64,000 nucleotides of DNA, taken from positions 1,883,501-1,947,500 of the forward strand of contig JAPFBL010000070.1 in the NCBI GenBank assembly GCA_026182355.1. The letters are read 5' to 3'. A model generated the notes under the pieces. It was not told where the DNA came from. It worked only from the letters and a program-made list of their open reading frames with translations, and did no database searches. Shown piece by piece: positions 55,513-60,420 of this stretch. This stretch comes from Hermatobates lingyangjiaoensis (taxonomy: Eukaryota; Arthropoda; Insecta; Hemiptera; Hermatobatidae). Made by a program: the position numbers and the translations under genes. Numbering within the stretch: position 1 is the first letter of the stretch; each line of letters begins with the position of its first letter.

Positions 55513-58500
55513 TACAATTTTTACAATTTATTTTATATACTCCGCTTTTTTCATATTTATTAGTTTTATTTTCCGTTGAGTTATCTATTCTATGGTTTAT
55601 TGAATTATTTGTTTTAAACCCTATATTTATACTATATTGCTTTAGTAAGTTTGCGAGTTTATGACTTATTTCTCCCATAAACGTTATACATGCGTACTTA
55701 TCATTATTAGTTCTTTCATTATTGATATTTAATATATTTCTTCTGGTTTTTAGCATTTTGTCTATTATGTTTGCATTTTACCCGTTGTTATTTGCTATTG
55801 TTTTTATTATGTTTAACTCGTTATTAAAGTTAGTTTGATTCATCGGAATTTTTATTAATCTATCTATCATATAACGGAAAGCTGCTAATTTTTGTTGCCT
55901 AGGACGGATTGAAGTTTTATGTATGGTTATATCAGACGCGGTGGGTTTCCTATGTATTTTAAAACTAAGTTTTTTACCGTTTTTTTTCAATAGTTAGATC
56001 CATAAAATTTATTTTATTGTTTACTTCTATTTCGTGTGTAAATTTGATTTTATTATTTATCGAGTTCAGGTAGTTTTTAATATTTGTTATATTTTCTTCA
56101 TTTTTATTATTTACGATTAGGAAGGAGTCATCCACATATCTGCTATAATGAACCACGTTAAATTTCACTTTTATTTTATTGACATAGGTTTTTTCTAATT
56201 CCTGTAAAAATATTTCCTATAATATAGCAGAAGTTGGATGTCCCATTCCTAACCCATATGTTGCTAAATAGAATTTGTTATTAAATTGAAAATAGTTTTG
56301 TTTTAAAGTTGCATTTGTTAATACTATTATTTCGTTTATATTGTTATCCTGATCATATTGTTTATCTTGTTTACGTATTATGTTTATTACTTCCGAACTA
56401 GGGATTGACGTATACAGATTTTCAACATCGAATGATACTAGTTTTGTGTTTTTATTTATATTTATATCTTTTATTTTATTTACTAAATCAATCGAATTCT
56501 TAATGTTGAACGTATTTGGTAGTCTAACCTTATCTTTTATCAGTTATGCTAATTCTTTTGATATTTTATATGCTGGGGCATTTCTATAATTTATCACGGG
56601 TCTTATTGGCTCTCCTCCCTTATGTACTTTGATTTGGGCTTTTAACCGAGGGGCATTCGGGTTCATGAAATGCATGAATTTTCAAAATATGTAAAATAAG
56701 CATGTTATGAGTATGGCTATCATATATTTTTGTGTTTATGTAATATGGGGATATATTTTATTATATTGTAATATTTAAAATTACATGTTCGTATAAATAA
56801 ATTTGAAGTGTGAATATGACAACTTAATTTTATGAAATATCTCCTACTTTTATTTGAATTTTTATGGAAAAAAGTGGTATTCCTTTCTATTTAAATATAT
56901 TTTTTCTAAATATAAATAATTTTACTACTGAACTAATATTATTAATAGCAAAATAGTTTAAGAAGAGTGTTGTATGTTTTATGTCATATTATTAACTCAA
57001 ATACTAAATGATATTTTCATGACAGGTTTTATACTGAAATTATATTGATCTACTGTGTGGTAACTAAATTTTTTTTCTGCTTTACAGCGAAAAAGGCAGC
57101 AGATTTCCAAAGAGATGTTGACAGCGCCTGTGTCTTCCATAACGCTAGTTCAAGGTTTGCTGATGGATTTAGGTTTGGGTTAGGTAAGTAAAAAATCATT
57201 AGTTACTGACGATTTCATTAATAAGCAATCAGTAGACATACTACTGATATACTATGGCCAAAAGAATATTGCCAGGATTTATTAGTGTGTTAACCTGTTA
57301 TGTTGATGCAGGCATCAGCATGGTAATTGCAATTAAAGCCTTCCCACAGCGAATATTGAATACCTGTGAGACCTTGTTTGATTGAGGTCGTGGAAGCTCC
57401 TCTTCACGAAGTCCGCCCTGGGTTAATTCCAGAGGCTGAATTGTTCTTGTCCTTGGCCATAGCCTGTTGCTTCTGAGAAAGTGGCGAAAGACCTTTCACA
57501 TAAAAAGGCATCGGTCTGGTTTATCATAAAGTATGTTATGTTCAAAAAGCCCAGGTACCCAACATTGTACCAAAACATAATAAAATTAACAATATTATTT
57601 ACATTGATATGTTTGTTATGAGAATAAAACCTAAAATAAAATATCCACTTTAATGCATAAATAATGAACAGAATATATGGAATTATGCTACTGTAAAAGA
57701 AAAGTAAGAGACCACAGTATATTGGAAATGACAGTCGTTTTGATGACTAAATACAGTCAGAGGGTGTTCAAAATGATAGAAATATCGTATATTACTACAG
57801 ATCATTTTAGGTTTAAAGTGTTCTCTTAATATCAACAAGATTATCAGAATCGAAAAAATTATACCTCCTCAAAAAAAAATACGTAAAACAGCTCCAATGG
57901 AATTAATCAGATTTTACGCCTTTTTCAATTTTTCTTTACTTCTTTTCTGATTAATCTTACTTCATTCTTTGTTCTCTGACCTAAAGATAATTATAGAGAT
58001 CCAGAGCTTGTTAGATGTCTTTAGGTGTAATGAAAAAAAATTTTCTGAAACTTAACTACAATGTTGCTTCATAAGCATTAAGAAGTATTATTTGAATCGT
58101 AAATACAGAAGTTAACATATGTTAGTGGGCCAGGTTAGCTCAGTGGTTAACGTACTCGCCTCTGAACTGATAGGACCGGGGTTTGATCTCCACCTTACAC
58201 TCGGTTTATTCATGCGGGAGGTGAATAAATCTTAGTACGTTGTCCCTCGGAAAATGAGGTGAAACCGACGGTACCAAGCCTGTACGATGTCAGGTACTCG
58301 TTAAAGATTCCTACTTTAAATACACTTGATTTAGGCAAAATTTAGGACTCCCACTGTAGAATCAATCTTCATTGTATGGTATCACAAAGAACCAATGCTC
58401 GACCTACTTTTGTTCCCTTGTGAGACAACCACTGCAACCTAATTTAACCTAACATATATTGAATTACATACGTTTACATATAAATATGAATCAAATGTAA

Positions 58501-60027
58501 ACGTCACATATTATTATGTAATCGGATTATTAGATAATGAAAAAAAAAGTATTATTGTACTGCCAAGCATATATTTCTCACTATAAGGCAAGTTTTCTAA
58601 ACCGAGTACATCAAAGAGAAAATTGAAGTAGAAGTAAAAAGTAGGGTAGGTAGCATAAAGGGAAATGCAAGGCTCTACGATTCCGATATCACCGGAGTGC
58701 TTGACCCCGTCTATGTCACCATCCCTTACATGTTTTTTACAGTATTTTTCCAATCAGGAACATTCCTGAGGCTTTTAGCAAACCTTGTTTAGCAAAAATT
58801 TTTTGTGGACTCCAAATTGTCACTCTTTTCAAATCATTTAAAAGTACAAGAGTACTTTTTATCAATTCCTGAATACGAGTAAACTATATTTTTTCTTACT
58901 AGTTAAATATAAAATTAAAGTATAAACATATTAAATCATATTCATGTTTGCATGCAATAACAGGTTAAAGGTATTTATACATTTAAAATGTTTAGTCATC
59001 CACCTATTGTCTTTCAGAAAATTCTATGCTTAATTAACGTTATTTATGTAGAAATTGTGGATCCAAATTAACAGGATGACATCTTTTTTTTGACTGATGA
59101 TATATCAGGAATAGTCAGGTGAAGTTATTAGTTGTCAAAAACAAGAGATGATGTGAAGCATTTTCCATCATGTGTCGGATCTATCAAACCAATAAGCTGG
59201 ATTGAAAATGTATTAAAATTTCTCATATTTGAACAGCGGCCGAACTGGTCTTTTCAGCGACCTGATATACAACATGTTCTTGAATAAGGCATTTTTTTAA
59301 ATTATTGTTATTAAATTAAGTTCTTCAGTTTTATGAATGCTATATCGAACATATATTTTAATATAATATGATTTAACAATACACGTAGAATAAAAGTCAA
59401 CATGTTAACCAGAGTAAAAAGTTTGAAAAAGGATTAAAACTTTTCAACAAGTGCCTTTCATCAGAGTCATACTTACATTGATATTTCAAGATGTGTTGAA
59501 TTTATAAACACAAACAGAATTGCGATTAACTTGTATCGATTGTAAATTGTATGATCATTTCACAATCAATGTTATACTTCTTTTATTTTGATAACATTTC
59601 AACTACTAAAGGTTATTGTTGCCCTCACTGGCAAAGTTCTGGTATTTTAAATGCTTTAGAAGAAGTTATTTCAATGATTTGAAACTATATCTACAGATTA
59701 TATCTATTGACCAAATAAGCTAGCTACATTATACTATATGTTAATTATTGATGTTTCTTACCAAAACGTTTGATAACACGTTTACTTAGAGTAAAGTAGA
59801 GTGCTGTTTTCTGCCAAAATCTTTCTTTAACCATGAACATTAATGGAGTTTGGTTGGCTGTAGGAGCGGAAGTAGGCATAAGCACTGCACGTATCCACGC
59901 TAGAGGCCCCGTCGGAGTCGAGGGCCTGCTGACCACCAAGTGGATTCTGGATGGTGACGGCCACACCGCTGCCGACTTCAATGACGGCCACGCCCAGTAC
60001 ACCCACAAGAGTCTTCCTCTCAATTGA
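5691..60027 (+). CDS. P5CS: Delta-1-pyrroline-5-carboxylate synthase, 3' half (8 exons, partial)
   Basis: P5CS is a bifunctional mitochondrial enzyme of proline and ornithine synthesis. Its N-terminal glutamate 5-kinase phosphorylates glutamate, and its C-terminal gamma-glutamyl phosphate reductase (GPR, ALDH-like fold) reduces the product with NADPH. Only the GPR half is here. Exons are 5691-5900, 17238-17389, 24883-25021, 30967-31162, 38402-38523, 45415-45601, 57088-57183 and 59864-60027. All introns are GT-AG, and phases match at each junction if one surplus base in exon 3 is ignored. Landmarks in order are [52 protein letters not shown] with the expected catalytic Cys, [26 protein letters not shown] and GLLTTKW. 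The joined product is about 421 residues, the size expected for this half. The kinase half and promoter lie outside the window. The frameshift in exon 3 would destroy function if real. Confidence 0.95.
6819..7005. repeat. TA-flanked foldback unit
   Basis: Arms of about 40 bases at 6831-6869 and 6932-6971 are inverted copies sharing the core atttcactgatgtcat, with a spacer of about 60 bases. TA-rich tracts border it on both sides. It adjoins the hammerhead-like array and probably belongs to the same group of PLE-derived sequences, which is an inference. Confidence 0.6.
7060..7112 (-). ncRNA. Degenerate hammerhead-like motif, unit 1
   Basis: On the minus strand CTGATGA (7098-7104) is followed by an AAC/GTT hairpin. 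The GAAA box is decayed to GATA. It is homologous to the better copy 202 bp downstream and probably inactive. Confidence 0.5.
7165..7215. repeat. (TA)n microsatellite
   Basis: An AT dinucleotide tract between the two 202-bp units. A second one lies at about 7389-7412. Confidence 0.9.
7260..7314 (-). ncRNA. Hammerhead-like ribozyme motif, unit 2
   Basis: The minus strand reads CTGATGA (7298-7304), one C, helix II GAAC-AACA-GTTC, then GAAA (7281-7284). The bases before CTGATGA (TACTCTC) partly complement the downstream strand (GTAAGTG), giving an imperfect helix I. All core positions C3-A9 and G12-A14 are present. The extra base between A9 and helix II is shared by every motif in the window. 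Confidence 0.6.
7417..7560 (-). ncRNA. TA-flanked unit with a third hammerhead-like motif
   Basis: A third, diverged unit follows the tandem pair. Its minus strand has CTGAAGA at 7529-7535 and GAAA at 7515-7518 with a short imperfect hairpin between, followed by TCTGTGAGTGTG, the same helix I strand seen at 16.7 and 29.8 kb. (TA)n tracts border both ends. Confidence 0.5.
9450..9630 (+). repeat. Compound (GT)n-(GA)n-(GT)n microsatellite
   Basis: Runs of GT, then GA, then GT again with interruptions. Open frames across it on both strands are artefacts of the repeat. Confidence 0.95.
12284..12655 (-). mobile_element. 5'-truncated jockey-like 3' end with 12-bp target duplication
   Basis: A direct repeat taggtcatttct at 12272-12283 and 12656-12667 flanks the insert. 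The low-coordinate end begins with a poly(T) run preceded (minus strand) by aataaaattt, so it is a poly(A)-tailed element on the minus strand. Its minus-strand sequence encodes a terminal [13 protein letters not shown] and stop, matching the LKRKWPRDLLL end of the jockey-like ORF at 2012-2539. Only the last few codons and the 3' UTR survive. The perfect duplication suggests a fairly recent insertion. Confidence 0.85.
14220..14275 (-). repeat. PLE-end-like remnant
   Basis: Minus-strand gtgaaaaaggtttaaaataaaa followed by cgaaacgtta resembles sequences at 26.55 and 43.72 kb. It has the hairpin-then-GAAAC layout of the hammerhead-like motifs, but the CTGANGA box is decayed. Confidence 0.4.
15018..15205. 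other. Less AT-rich unrecognised segment
   Basis: A patch of more balanced composition inside the intron with no coding frame I can identify. It could be a worn repeat copy. A short inverted repeat (aaatgtttac arms) follows at about 15240-15291. Confidence 0.25.
16678..16875 (-). repeat. (TA)n-flanked retrozyme-like unit
   Basis: About 175 bases between TA tracts, closely matching the unit at 29.76-29.94 kb across its whole length, including gttacagctag, the ribozyme-like motif and ggagacgtaaatgcg. The two copies lie 13 kb apart in different introns and in the same orientation. Confidence 0.7.
16735..16783 (-). ncRNA. Hammerhead-like ribozyme motif
   Basis: Minus strand: TACTCTC, CTGAAGA (16770-16776), a C, hairpin GAC-AAGAC-GCC with one mismatch, GAAA (16754-16757), a short segment ending ATTC, then GTGAGTG (16735-16741). 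TACTCTC and GTGAGTG pair at six of seven positions counting one G-U, forming helix I and placing C before the cleavage point, as expected for a type I hammerhead. Confidence 0.6.
17238..17389 (+). CDS. P5CS: P5CS exon B
   Basis: The acceptor is tttacag and the donor gtcaca. The first two bases complete the Gly codon begun in the previous exon, giving LATG then LRQIAE. It encodes [13 protein letters not shown] and then [20 protein letters not shown], the most conserved block of GPR proteins, forming part of the cofactor-binding Rossmann-like domain. It ends in phase 0 after CCACAG. An open frame on the opposite strand across this exon is only its shadow. Confidence 0.95.
18110..18425. other. 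Unrecognised moderately GC-rich segment
   Basis: It stands out from the AT-rich intron, has no long open frame on either strand, and contains scattered coding-like stretches with many stops on the minus strand. It is probably a decayed repeat or pseudogene. Family unknown. Confidence 0.3.
22635..22969 (+). mobile_element. tRNA-derived SINE, copy 1
   Basis: The head resembles a tRNA with A box tagctcagtggt and B box ggttcgatccc (RNA polymerase III promoter), followed by a body of about 260 bases shared with four other copies. The tail is caacctaatc. Imperfect flanking repeats tatacatgta at 22621-22630 and 22970-22979 are likely target duplications. Confidence 0.85.
23747..23995. repeat. 249-bp foldback with ribozyme-like motif in each arm
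   Basis: Arms 23747-23865 and 23876-23995 are inverted copies around a 10-base spacer, with a handful of differences. Each arm carries the hammerhead-like motif reading towards its outer end. It resembles two inverted PLE or retrozyme ends joined together, as in the larger palindrome at 29.04 kb. Confidence 0.75.
23901..23944 (+). ncRNA. Hammerhead-like motif, right arm of foldback
   Basis: CTGATGA (23906-23912), then a hairpin AACAC-AAA-GTGTT, C, GAAA (23929-23932), a possible two-pair helix III AC-GC-GT, then GAATAG, which pairs with TCTTC before the core (three contiguous pairs, one mismatch, one pair). The left arm at 23809-23835 (minus) has a perfect GAACAC/GTGTTC helix II but GTGATGA instead of CTGATGA. 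Confidence 0.55.
24074..24324 (+). repeat. 255-bp dispersed repeat, copy 1
   Basis: It begins tgttgtacatc and ends gttgaaccac, and matches 26161-26416 over its whole length with a few small differences and one 10-base indel. Sharp borders (flanks differ) and TG...CA-like ends could suit a solo LTR, but no 4-6 bp flanking duplication is seen. Its partner lies on the other side of the 24883 exon. Confidence 0.75.
24883..25021 (+). CDS. P5CS: P5CS exon C, with a 1-base frameshift
   Basis: The acceptor is tgcttttcag and the donor gtaagg. The exon encodes [16 protein letters not shown] and, one frame over, [16 protein letters not shown], so the reading frame changes within the KGGKEA motif. The bases at 24925-24937 read aaagggcggtaag, where aaaggcggtaag or aaagggggtaag would keep the frame. 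As written, translation hits TAA immediately. The exon is 139 nt, while a 138-nt exon with phase-0 ends fits both neighbours. The simplest explanation is one surplus G in a G run. See the finding. Confidence 0.9.
26161..26416 (+). repeat. 255-bp dispersed repeat, copy 2
   Basis: Same borders as copy 1 (tgttgtacatc to gttgaaccac) and the same orientation, 2.09 kb downstream. The two direct copies bracket P5CS exon C. Confidence 0.75.
26430..26610 (-). repeat. PLE terminal-repeat-like remnant
   Basis: It begins after a TA-rich tract and contains a minus-strand aaggttttaaataaaac hairpin followed by GAAACGTTGGCAAC, the hairpin-GAAAC layout of the other motifs. The CTGANGA box is decayed to CTATGA. 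It is related to the remnants at 14.2 and 43.7 kb. Confidence 0.5.
26720..26946 (+). pseudogene. Penelope-like element, GIY-YIG domain C-terminal fragment
   Basis: The + strand frame reads [20 protein letters not shown], then [35 protein letters not shown] and [10 protein letters not shown] before a stop at 26944-26946. The pattern ALA-x-HA-x3-GH-x-F, R-x3-E-x2-FI, IN-x3-D and LS-x-IY is the usual C-terminal part of the PLE GIY-YIG endonuclease. The RT and the GIY-YIG core itself are missing, consistent with 5' truncation. Confidence 0.85.
28205..28325. repeat. (CA)n and CT-rich microsatellite
   Basis: A CA run followed by a polypyrimidine CTCTCC-type tract, then a short (TA)n at the border of the palindrome. 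Confidence 0.9.
28415..28463 (-). ncRNA. Hammerhead-like motif, left palindrome arm
   Basis: Mirror copy of the motif at 29622-29668: CTGAAGA at 28449-28455 and GAAA at 28428-28431 on the minus strand, with identical core and helices. Confidence 0.6.
29030..29204 (+). pseudogene. Penelope-like element ORF, C-terminal fragment (right arm)
   Basis: The frame includes [20 protein letters not shown] and [18 protein letters not shown] before a stop at 29202-29204. The R-L-x-K-E-x2-(F/H)I, N-x3-TD and S-x-IY spacing matches the extreme C-terminus of PLE proteins and the 26.72-26.95 kb fragment, though it is a different subfamily. The mirrored copy is in the left arm on the minus strand. Confidence 0.7.
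29622..29668 (+). ncRNA. Hammerhead-like motif, right palindrome arm
   Basis: CTGAAGA (29630-29636), a T, helix II GACATA/TATGTC with a short loop, GAAA (29654-29657), CGTC, then GGC. The GCC before the core pairs with GGC after CGTC (helix I start). The ACGT following GAA is self-complementary, so helix III could form between two molecules, as known for minimal hammerheads that act as dimers. Whether this one does is inference. Confidence 0.65.
29716..29952 (-). repeat. (TA)n-flanked retrozyme-like unit
   Basis: About 175 bases between TA tracts at 29716-29758 and 29930-29951, closely matching 16.68-16.87 kb. It directly abuts the outer end of the palindrome, sharing its (TA)n tract. Confidence 0.7.
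29798..29846 (-). ncRNA. Hammerhead-like ribozyme motif (best helix II)
   Basis: Minus strand: TACTCTC, CTGAAGA (29833-29839), C, perfect helix II GGC-AAGAC-GCC, GAAA (29817-29820), a segment ending ATTC, then GTGAGTG (29798-29804). Helix I pairs at six of seven positions. All catalytic core bases are present. Helix III would be only one or two pairs, which is usual for PLE-type hammerheads. Confidence 0.65.
30056..30078. repeat. (TA)n microsatellite beside a PLE-like box
   Basis: It follows cggaccgttttt at 30037-30050, a box also found just before (TA)n at 47.43 kb, so both are probably the same end of related elements. Confidence 0.7.
30457..30690 (+). mobile_element. tRNA-derived SINE, copy 2 (diverged)
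   Basis: It shares the head (atagcacagtgg, gggttcaatacc), the cgatttattcg and gagcctgtacgat body blocks and the gcaaaatttaggac segment with the other copies. It lacks the last part of the body. It is the most diverged of the five. Confidence 0.75.
30967..31162 (+). CDS. P5CS: P5CS exon D
   Basis: The acceptor is attttgcag and the donor gttagt. The exon starts in phase 0 and leaves one base (G). It encodes [20 protein letters not shown], then [29 protein letters not shown] and [11 protein letters not shown]. The DLIIPRGS and GH(A/S)EGxCHxYVD blocks are diagnostic of the GPR family and lie between the cofactor and catalytic domains. The frame is intact. Confidence 0.95.
34224..34460 (+). mobile_element. 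tRNA-derived SINE, copy 3
   Basis: Head with gggccaggttagctcagtgg and B-box-like ggtttgatac, then the shared body through gcaaaatttaggac. It is 3'-shortened relative to copies 1, 4 and 5. Confidence 0.82.
35590..35760 (-). repeat. GC-richer segment, possibly another SINE head
   Basis: On the minus strand the sequence gtgactcaggcgtctaggc resembles a tRNA A-box region and is followed by more structured, GC-rich sequence. There is no convincing B box and no second copy in the window. An unidentified repeat is equally possible. Confidence 0.3.
36360..36412. repeat. (CA)n microsatellite
   Basis: An interrupted CA repeat with CCA breaks. Confidence 0.92.
38402..38523 (+). CDS. P5CS: P5CS exon E (catalytic cysteine)
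   Basis: The acceptor is tttatttcag. The exon's first two bases complete a Val codon. It encodes [20 protein letters not shown] followed by a less conserved helix ending QMLKKEG. The Cys in YPAACN is the conserved GPR catalytic cysteine, known from the ALDH-like family and inferred here by motif. The donor is gtcagt, a weaker but valid GT site, chosen because it leaves phase 0 and joins directly to the V-T-V-Y-S-G start of the next exon. Confidence 0.93.
38925..38978 (+). repeat. Direct duplication, copy 1 of a 55-bp segment
   Basis: The block from cccactcgtaat through atgtaaattttaa recurs at about 39543-39597 with a few changes, 0.6 kb downstream in the same orientation. Confidence 0.65.
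42007..42077 (+). repeat. (TG)n microsatellite
   Basis: An uninterrupted run of about 35 TG units. The open frames that cross it consist of Cys-Val repeats and are not genes. Confidence 0.95.
43338..43640 (-). repeat. Consecutive (TA)n-flanked PLE/retrozyme-like units
   Basis: Three TA tracts near 43341-43360, 43520-43535 and 43612-43621 separate short non-repetitive units. The first has the hammerhead-like motif. A third remnant at 43.70-43.76 kb has the tttcggtttctatttaaaat block related to 14.2 and 26.55 kb. Confidence 0.55.
43410..43452 (-). ncRNA. Hammerhead-like motif with altered core
   Basis: Minus strand: CCGATGA (43439-43445) in place of CTGATGA, a C, hairpin GAC-GGAT-GTC, GAAA (43424-43427), then TATCGAAGTGAGTAG, which resembles the downstream strand of the other copies. 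The U4-to-C change should reduce or abolish cleavage. Confidence 0.5.
45415..45601 (+). CDS. P5CS: P5CS exon F
   Basis: The acceptor is ctgttgcag and the donor gtaagt. It encodes [20 protein letters not shown], then [37 protein letters not shown] and N, leaving one base. EYGxLExxIEVV and YGSxHTDVI are typical of the GPR catalytic domain. The frame is open upstream into the intron, but the family match starts exactly at the splice acceptor. A SINE is inserted about 95 bases beyond the donor, in the same orientation. Confidence 0.95.
45697..46015 (+). mobile_element. tRNA-derived SINE, copy 4, with perfect 15-bp target duplication
   Basis: Flanked by taagtgccaccttca at 45682-45696 and 46016-46030. 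The head gggccaggctagctcag and the matching cacctggccc form a tRNA-like acceptor pairing, with B box ggttcaatcc. The tail ends caacctaacc. The perfect duplication marks it as the youngest of the copies. It inserted into a PLE-like remnant, and lies about 95 bases after a P5CS donor site. Confidence 0.93.
46017..46065 (-). repeat. Truncated hammerhead-like PLE remnant
   Basis: Minus-strand CTGATGACGAC at 46041-46051 matches the start of the motif, and the GAAA side is lost or diverged. The adjacent SINE used this sequence as its target. Confidence 0.4.
48452..48675. repeat. Foldback unit with imperfect arms
   Basis: The outer arms (ataaagcagcaaagataaatt against aatttatctttgctgcttta) and inner arms (ataagagagggaaac against gtttccctctcttat) are inverted copies. 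The right part includes cctgatgacc, and its mirror is degraded on the left. Confidence 0.7.
48700..48749 (+). ncRNA. Hammerhead-like ribozyme motif
   Basis: ACTTGACT, then CTGACGA (48708-48714), an A, helix II AACCG-loop-CGGTT, GAAA (48733-48736), AATCTT, then AGCAAGT (48743-48749). ACTTGACT and AGCAAGT form seven pairs with one bulged A (helix I). The core matches C3-A9 and G12-A14. Related but degraded copies lie at 47.98, 48.2 and 48.25 kb. Confidence 0.6.
54945..54989 (-). ncRNA. Hammerhead-like motif at the 3' end of the PLE
   Basis: Minus strand: AGTTCTTG, TTGAAGA (54975-54981), a T, helix II GGGT-GAT-ACCC, GAAA (54959-54962), helix III AC-CG-GT, C, then CGAGAGCT (54945-54952). AGTTCTTG pairs with CGAGAGCT over all eight positions (two G-U), a strong helix I. 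The only departures are U for C3 and the extra base after A9. Hammerheads at PLE ends are known, so position and fold agree. Confidence 0.7.
55102..55970 (-). pseudogene. PLE linker and GIY-YIG endonuclease, broken by (TA)n and a stop
   Basis: The linker contains HRKPTASDI and [10 protein letters not shown]. The endonuclease begins [16 protein letters not shown], and the second half of the motif should read Y-I-G-Q-T-G-R. Here the TA-TA codons have grown into a TA tract at 55452-55509, and the [15 protein letters not shown] part resumes in another frame. Further on, [11 protein letters not shown] is followed by an in-frame TAA, then the open stretch 55102-55320 with [18 protein letters not shown]. 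Confidence 0.88.
55452..55509. repeat. (TA)n inside the GIY-YIG codons
   Basis: A run of nearly 30 TA units located exactly where the Tyr-Ile codons of the endonuclease motif lie. Confidence 0.95.
55974..56680 (-). pseudogene. PLE reverse transcriptase (with stop codons)
   Basis: Conserved RT blocks are visible: motif A-like [11 protein letters not shown] (about 56400-56440), motif B-like [12 protein letters not shown] (56225-56262) and the catalytic YVDD (56127-56143), with a FMDLTIEKK end. The catalytic aspartates are present, but two in-frame stops interrupt the protein. Before motif A the conserved N-terminal RT segment begins abruptly, marking the truncation point. Confidence 0.9.
57088..57183 (+). 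CDS. P5CS: P5CS exon G
   Basis: The acceptor is tgctttacag and the donor gtaagt. The first two bases complete a Pro codon, giving N-P-K-K-A-A-D. It encodes [20 protein letters not shown] and then DGFRFGLG, a highly conserved block of GPR and P5CS near the dimer and active-site interface. It leaves one base, completed as Gly by the next exon. Confidence 0.95.
   Translation, partial: RKRQQISKEMLTAPVSSITLVQGLLMDLGLG
57290..57545. other. Unrecognised GC-richer segment
   Basis: More balanced composition and scattered coding-like stretches with stops. It is probably a worn transposable element fragment of unknown family. Confidence 0.25.
58125..58449 (+). mobile_element. tRNA-derived SINE, copy 5
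   Basis: Head gggccaggttagctcagtgg with B-box-like ggtttgatct, the shared body, and the tail caacctaatttaacc. Flanks taacatatgtt (58113-58123) and taacatatatt (58450-58460) are an imperfect target duplication. Confidence 0.88.
59864..60027 (+). CDS. P5CS: P5CS terminal exon
   Basis: The acceptor is tggttggctgtag. The two first bases complete Gly, giving [20 protein letters not shown] and then [13 protein letters not shown], followed by a variable tail ending KSLPLN and TGA at 60025-60027. The final 30 or so residues are usually poorly conserved in P5CS, and the length here is normal. An ATG-started frame from 59833 uses intron sequence and is not the real start. The antisense frame over this exon is a shadow. 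Confidence 0.95.
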
Positions 60028-60420
60028 CAGACAGGTGTCCAGTCGGCCTCTTCTGTTTCCCGCTCAACCCACATCTCATACTTCTTCAAATTTCTTACTA
60101 ATCTCAAAAATTACCTCATTTGTTTAATTCGCTTTAAAAAACGTTAAAACCTTTCAATTTTATCATTATTGTATTTTTTTTGCACTTGTTTAATTTTACA
60201 CTTTGCAAATCTAAAATAAAACTTCTTTTCTTGATATCAACAACACTTAAAAAAATTATAAAAACCGTTTTTATAATATATTACTGAATGGTAGTTCAGT
60301 AATACACAAAAATATTGTAAGAACTCTAACTACAATTTACAACAAAACCAATTTTTTTATGAGAAATAAACTAGCCTTTATCTTTACACAACAAATTAGT
60401 CAGCAATAAAGTAAACAAAG
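60028..60420 (+). promoter_or_regulatory. Probable P5CS 3' UTR with candidate poly(A) signals
   Basis: The sequence after the stop becomes AT-rich within 100 bases. AATAAA hexamers occur at 60215-60220 and 60405-60410, and either could direct cleavage and polyadenylation of the P5CS transcript. Such hexamers are common by chance in sequence this AT-rich, so the call rests mainly on position. Confidence 0.45.

Larger units (their letters stand above)
54930..56680 (-). mobile_element. Decayed Penelope-like element (RT plus GIY-YIG)
   Basis: The minus strand carries, in order, an RT beginning near [38 protein letters not shown] and RYVDDSF, then the PLE connector [16 protein letters not shown] with [12 protein letters not shown], and a GIY-YIG endonuclease. 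It ends with a hammerhead-like motif at 54945-54989. The 5' part is missing. In-frame stops lie at 56544-56546 and 56218-56220 and in the endonuclease part, and a TA expansion breaks the GIY-YIG motif. It is inactive. Confidence 0.92.
45602..57087 (+). other. P5CS intron (11.5 kb)
   Basis: A GT-AG intron. It contains a SINE at 45.7-46.0 kb, a dense cluster of TA-flanked foldbacks at 47.1-48.75 kb and a decayed PLE at 54.9-56.7 kb. Unrecognised GC-richer patches lie at 46.75-46.90 and 52.2-52.4 kb. The stretch 48.8-54.9 kb is otherwise featureless to me. Confidence 0.85.
57184..59863 (+). other. P5CS intron (2.7 kb)
   Basis: A GT-AG intron. It contains a GC-richer unrecognised segment at 57.29-57.54 kb, a SINE at 58.1-58.45 kb and a weak minus-strand CTGATGA remnant near 59432-59445 followed by GTTGAAAAG. 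Nothing else was recognised. Confidence 0.85.

Noticed and set aside
59745..60107. 120-residue antisense frame over the last P5CS exon
   Set aside because: It is the shadow of the conserved coding exon on the other strand, with no homology of its own.
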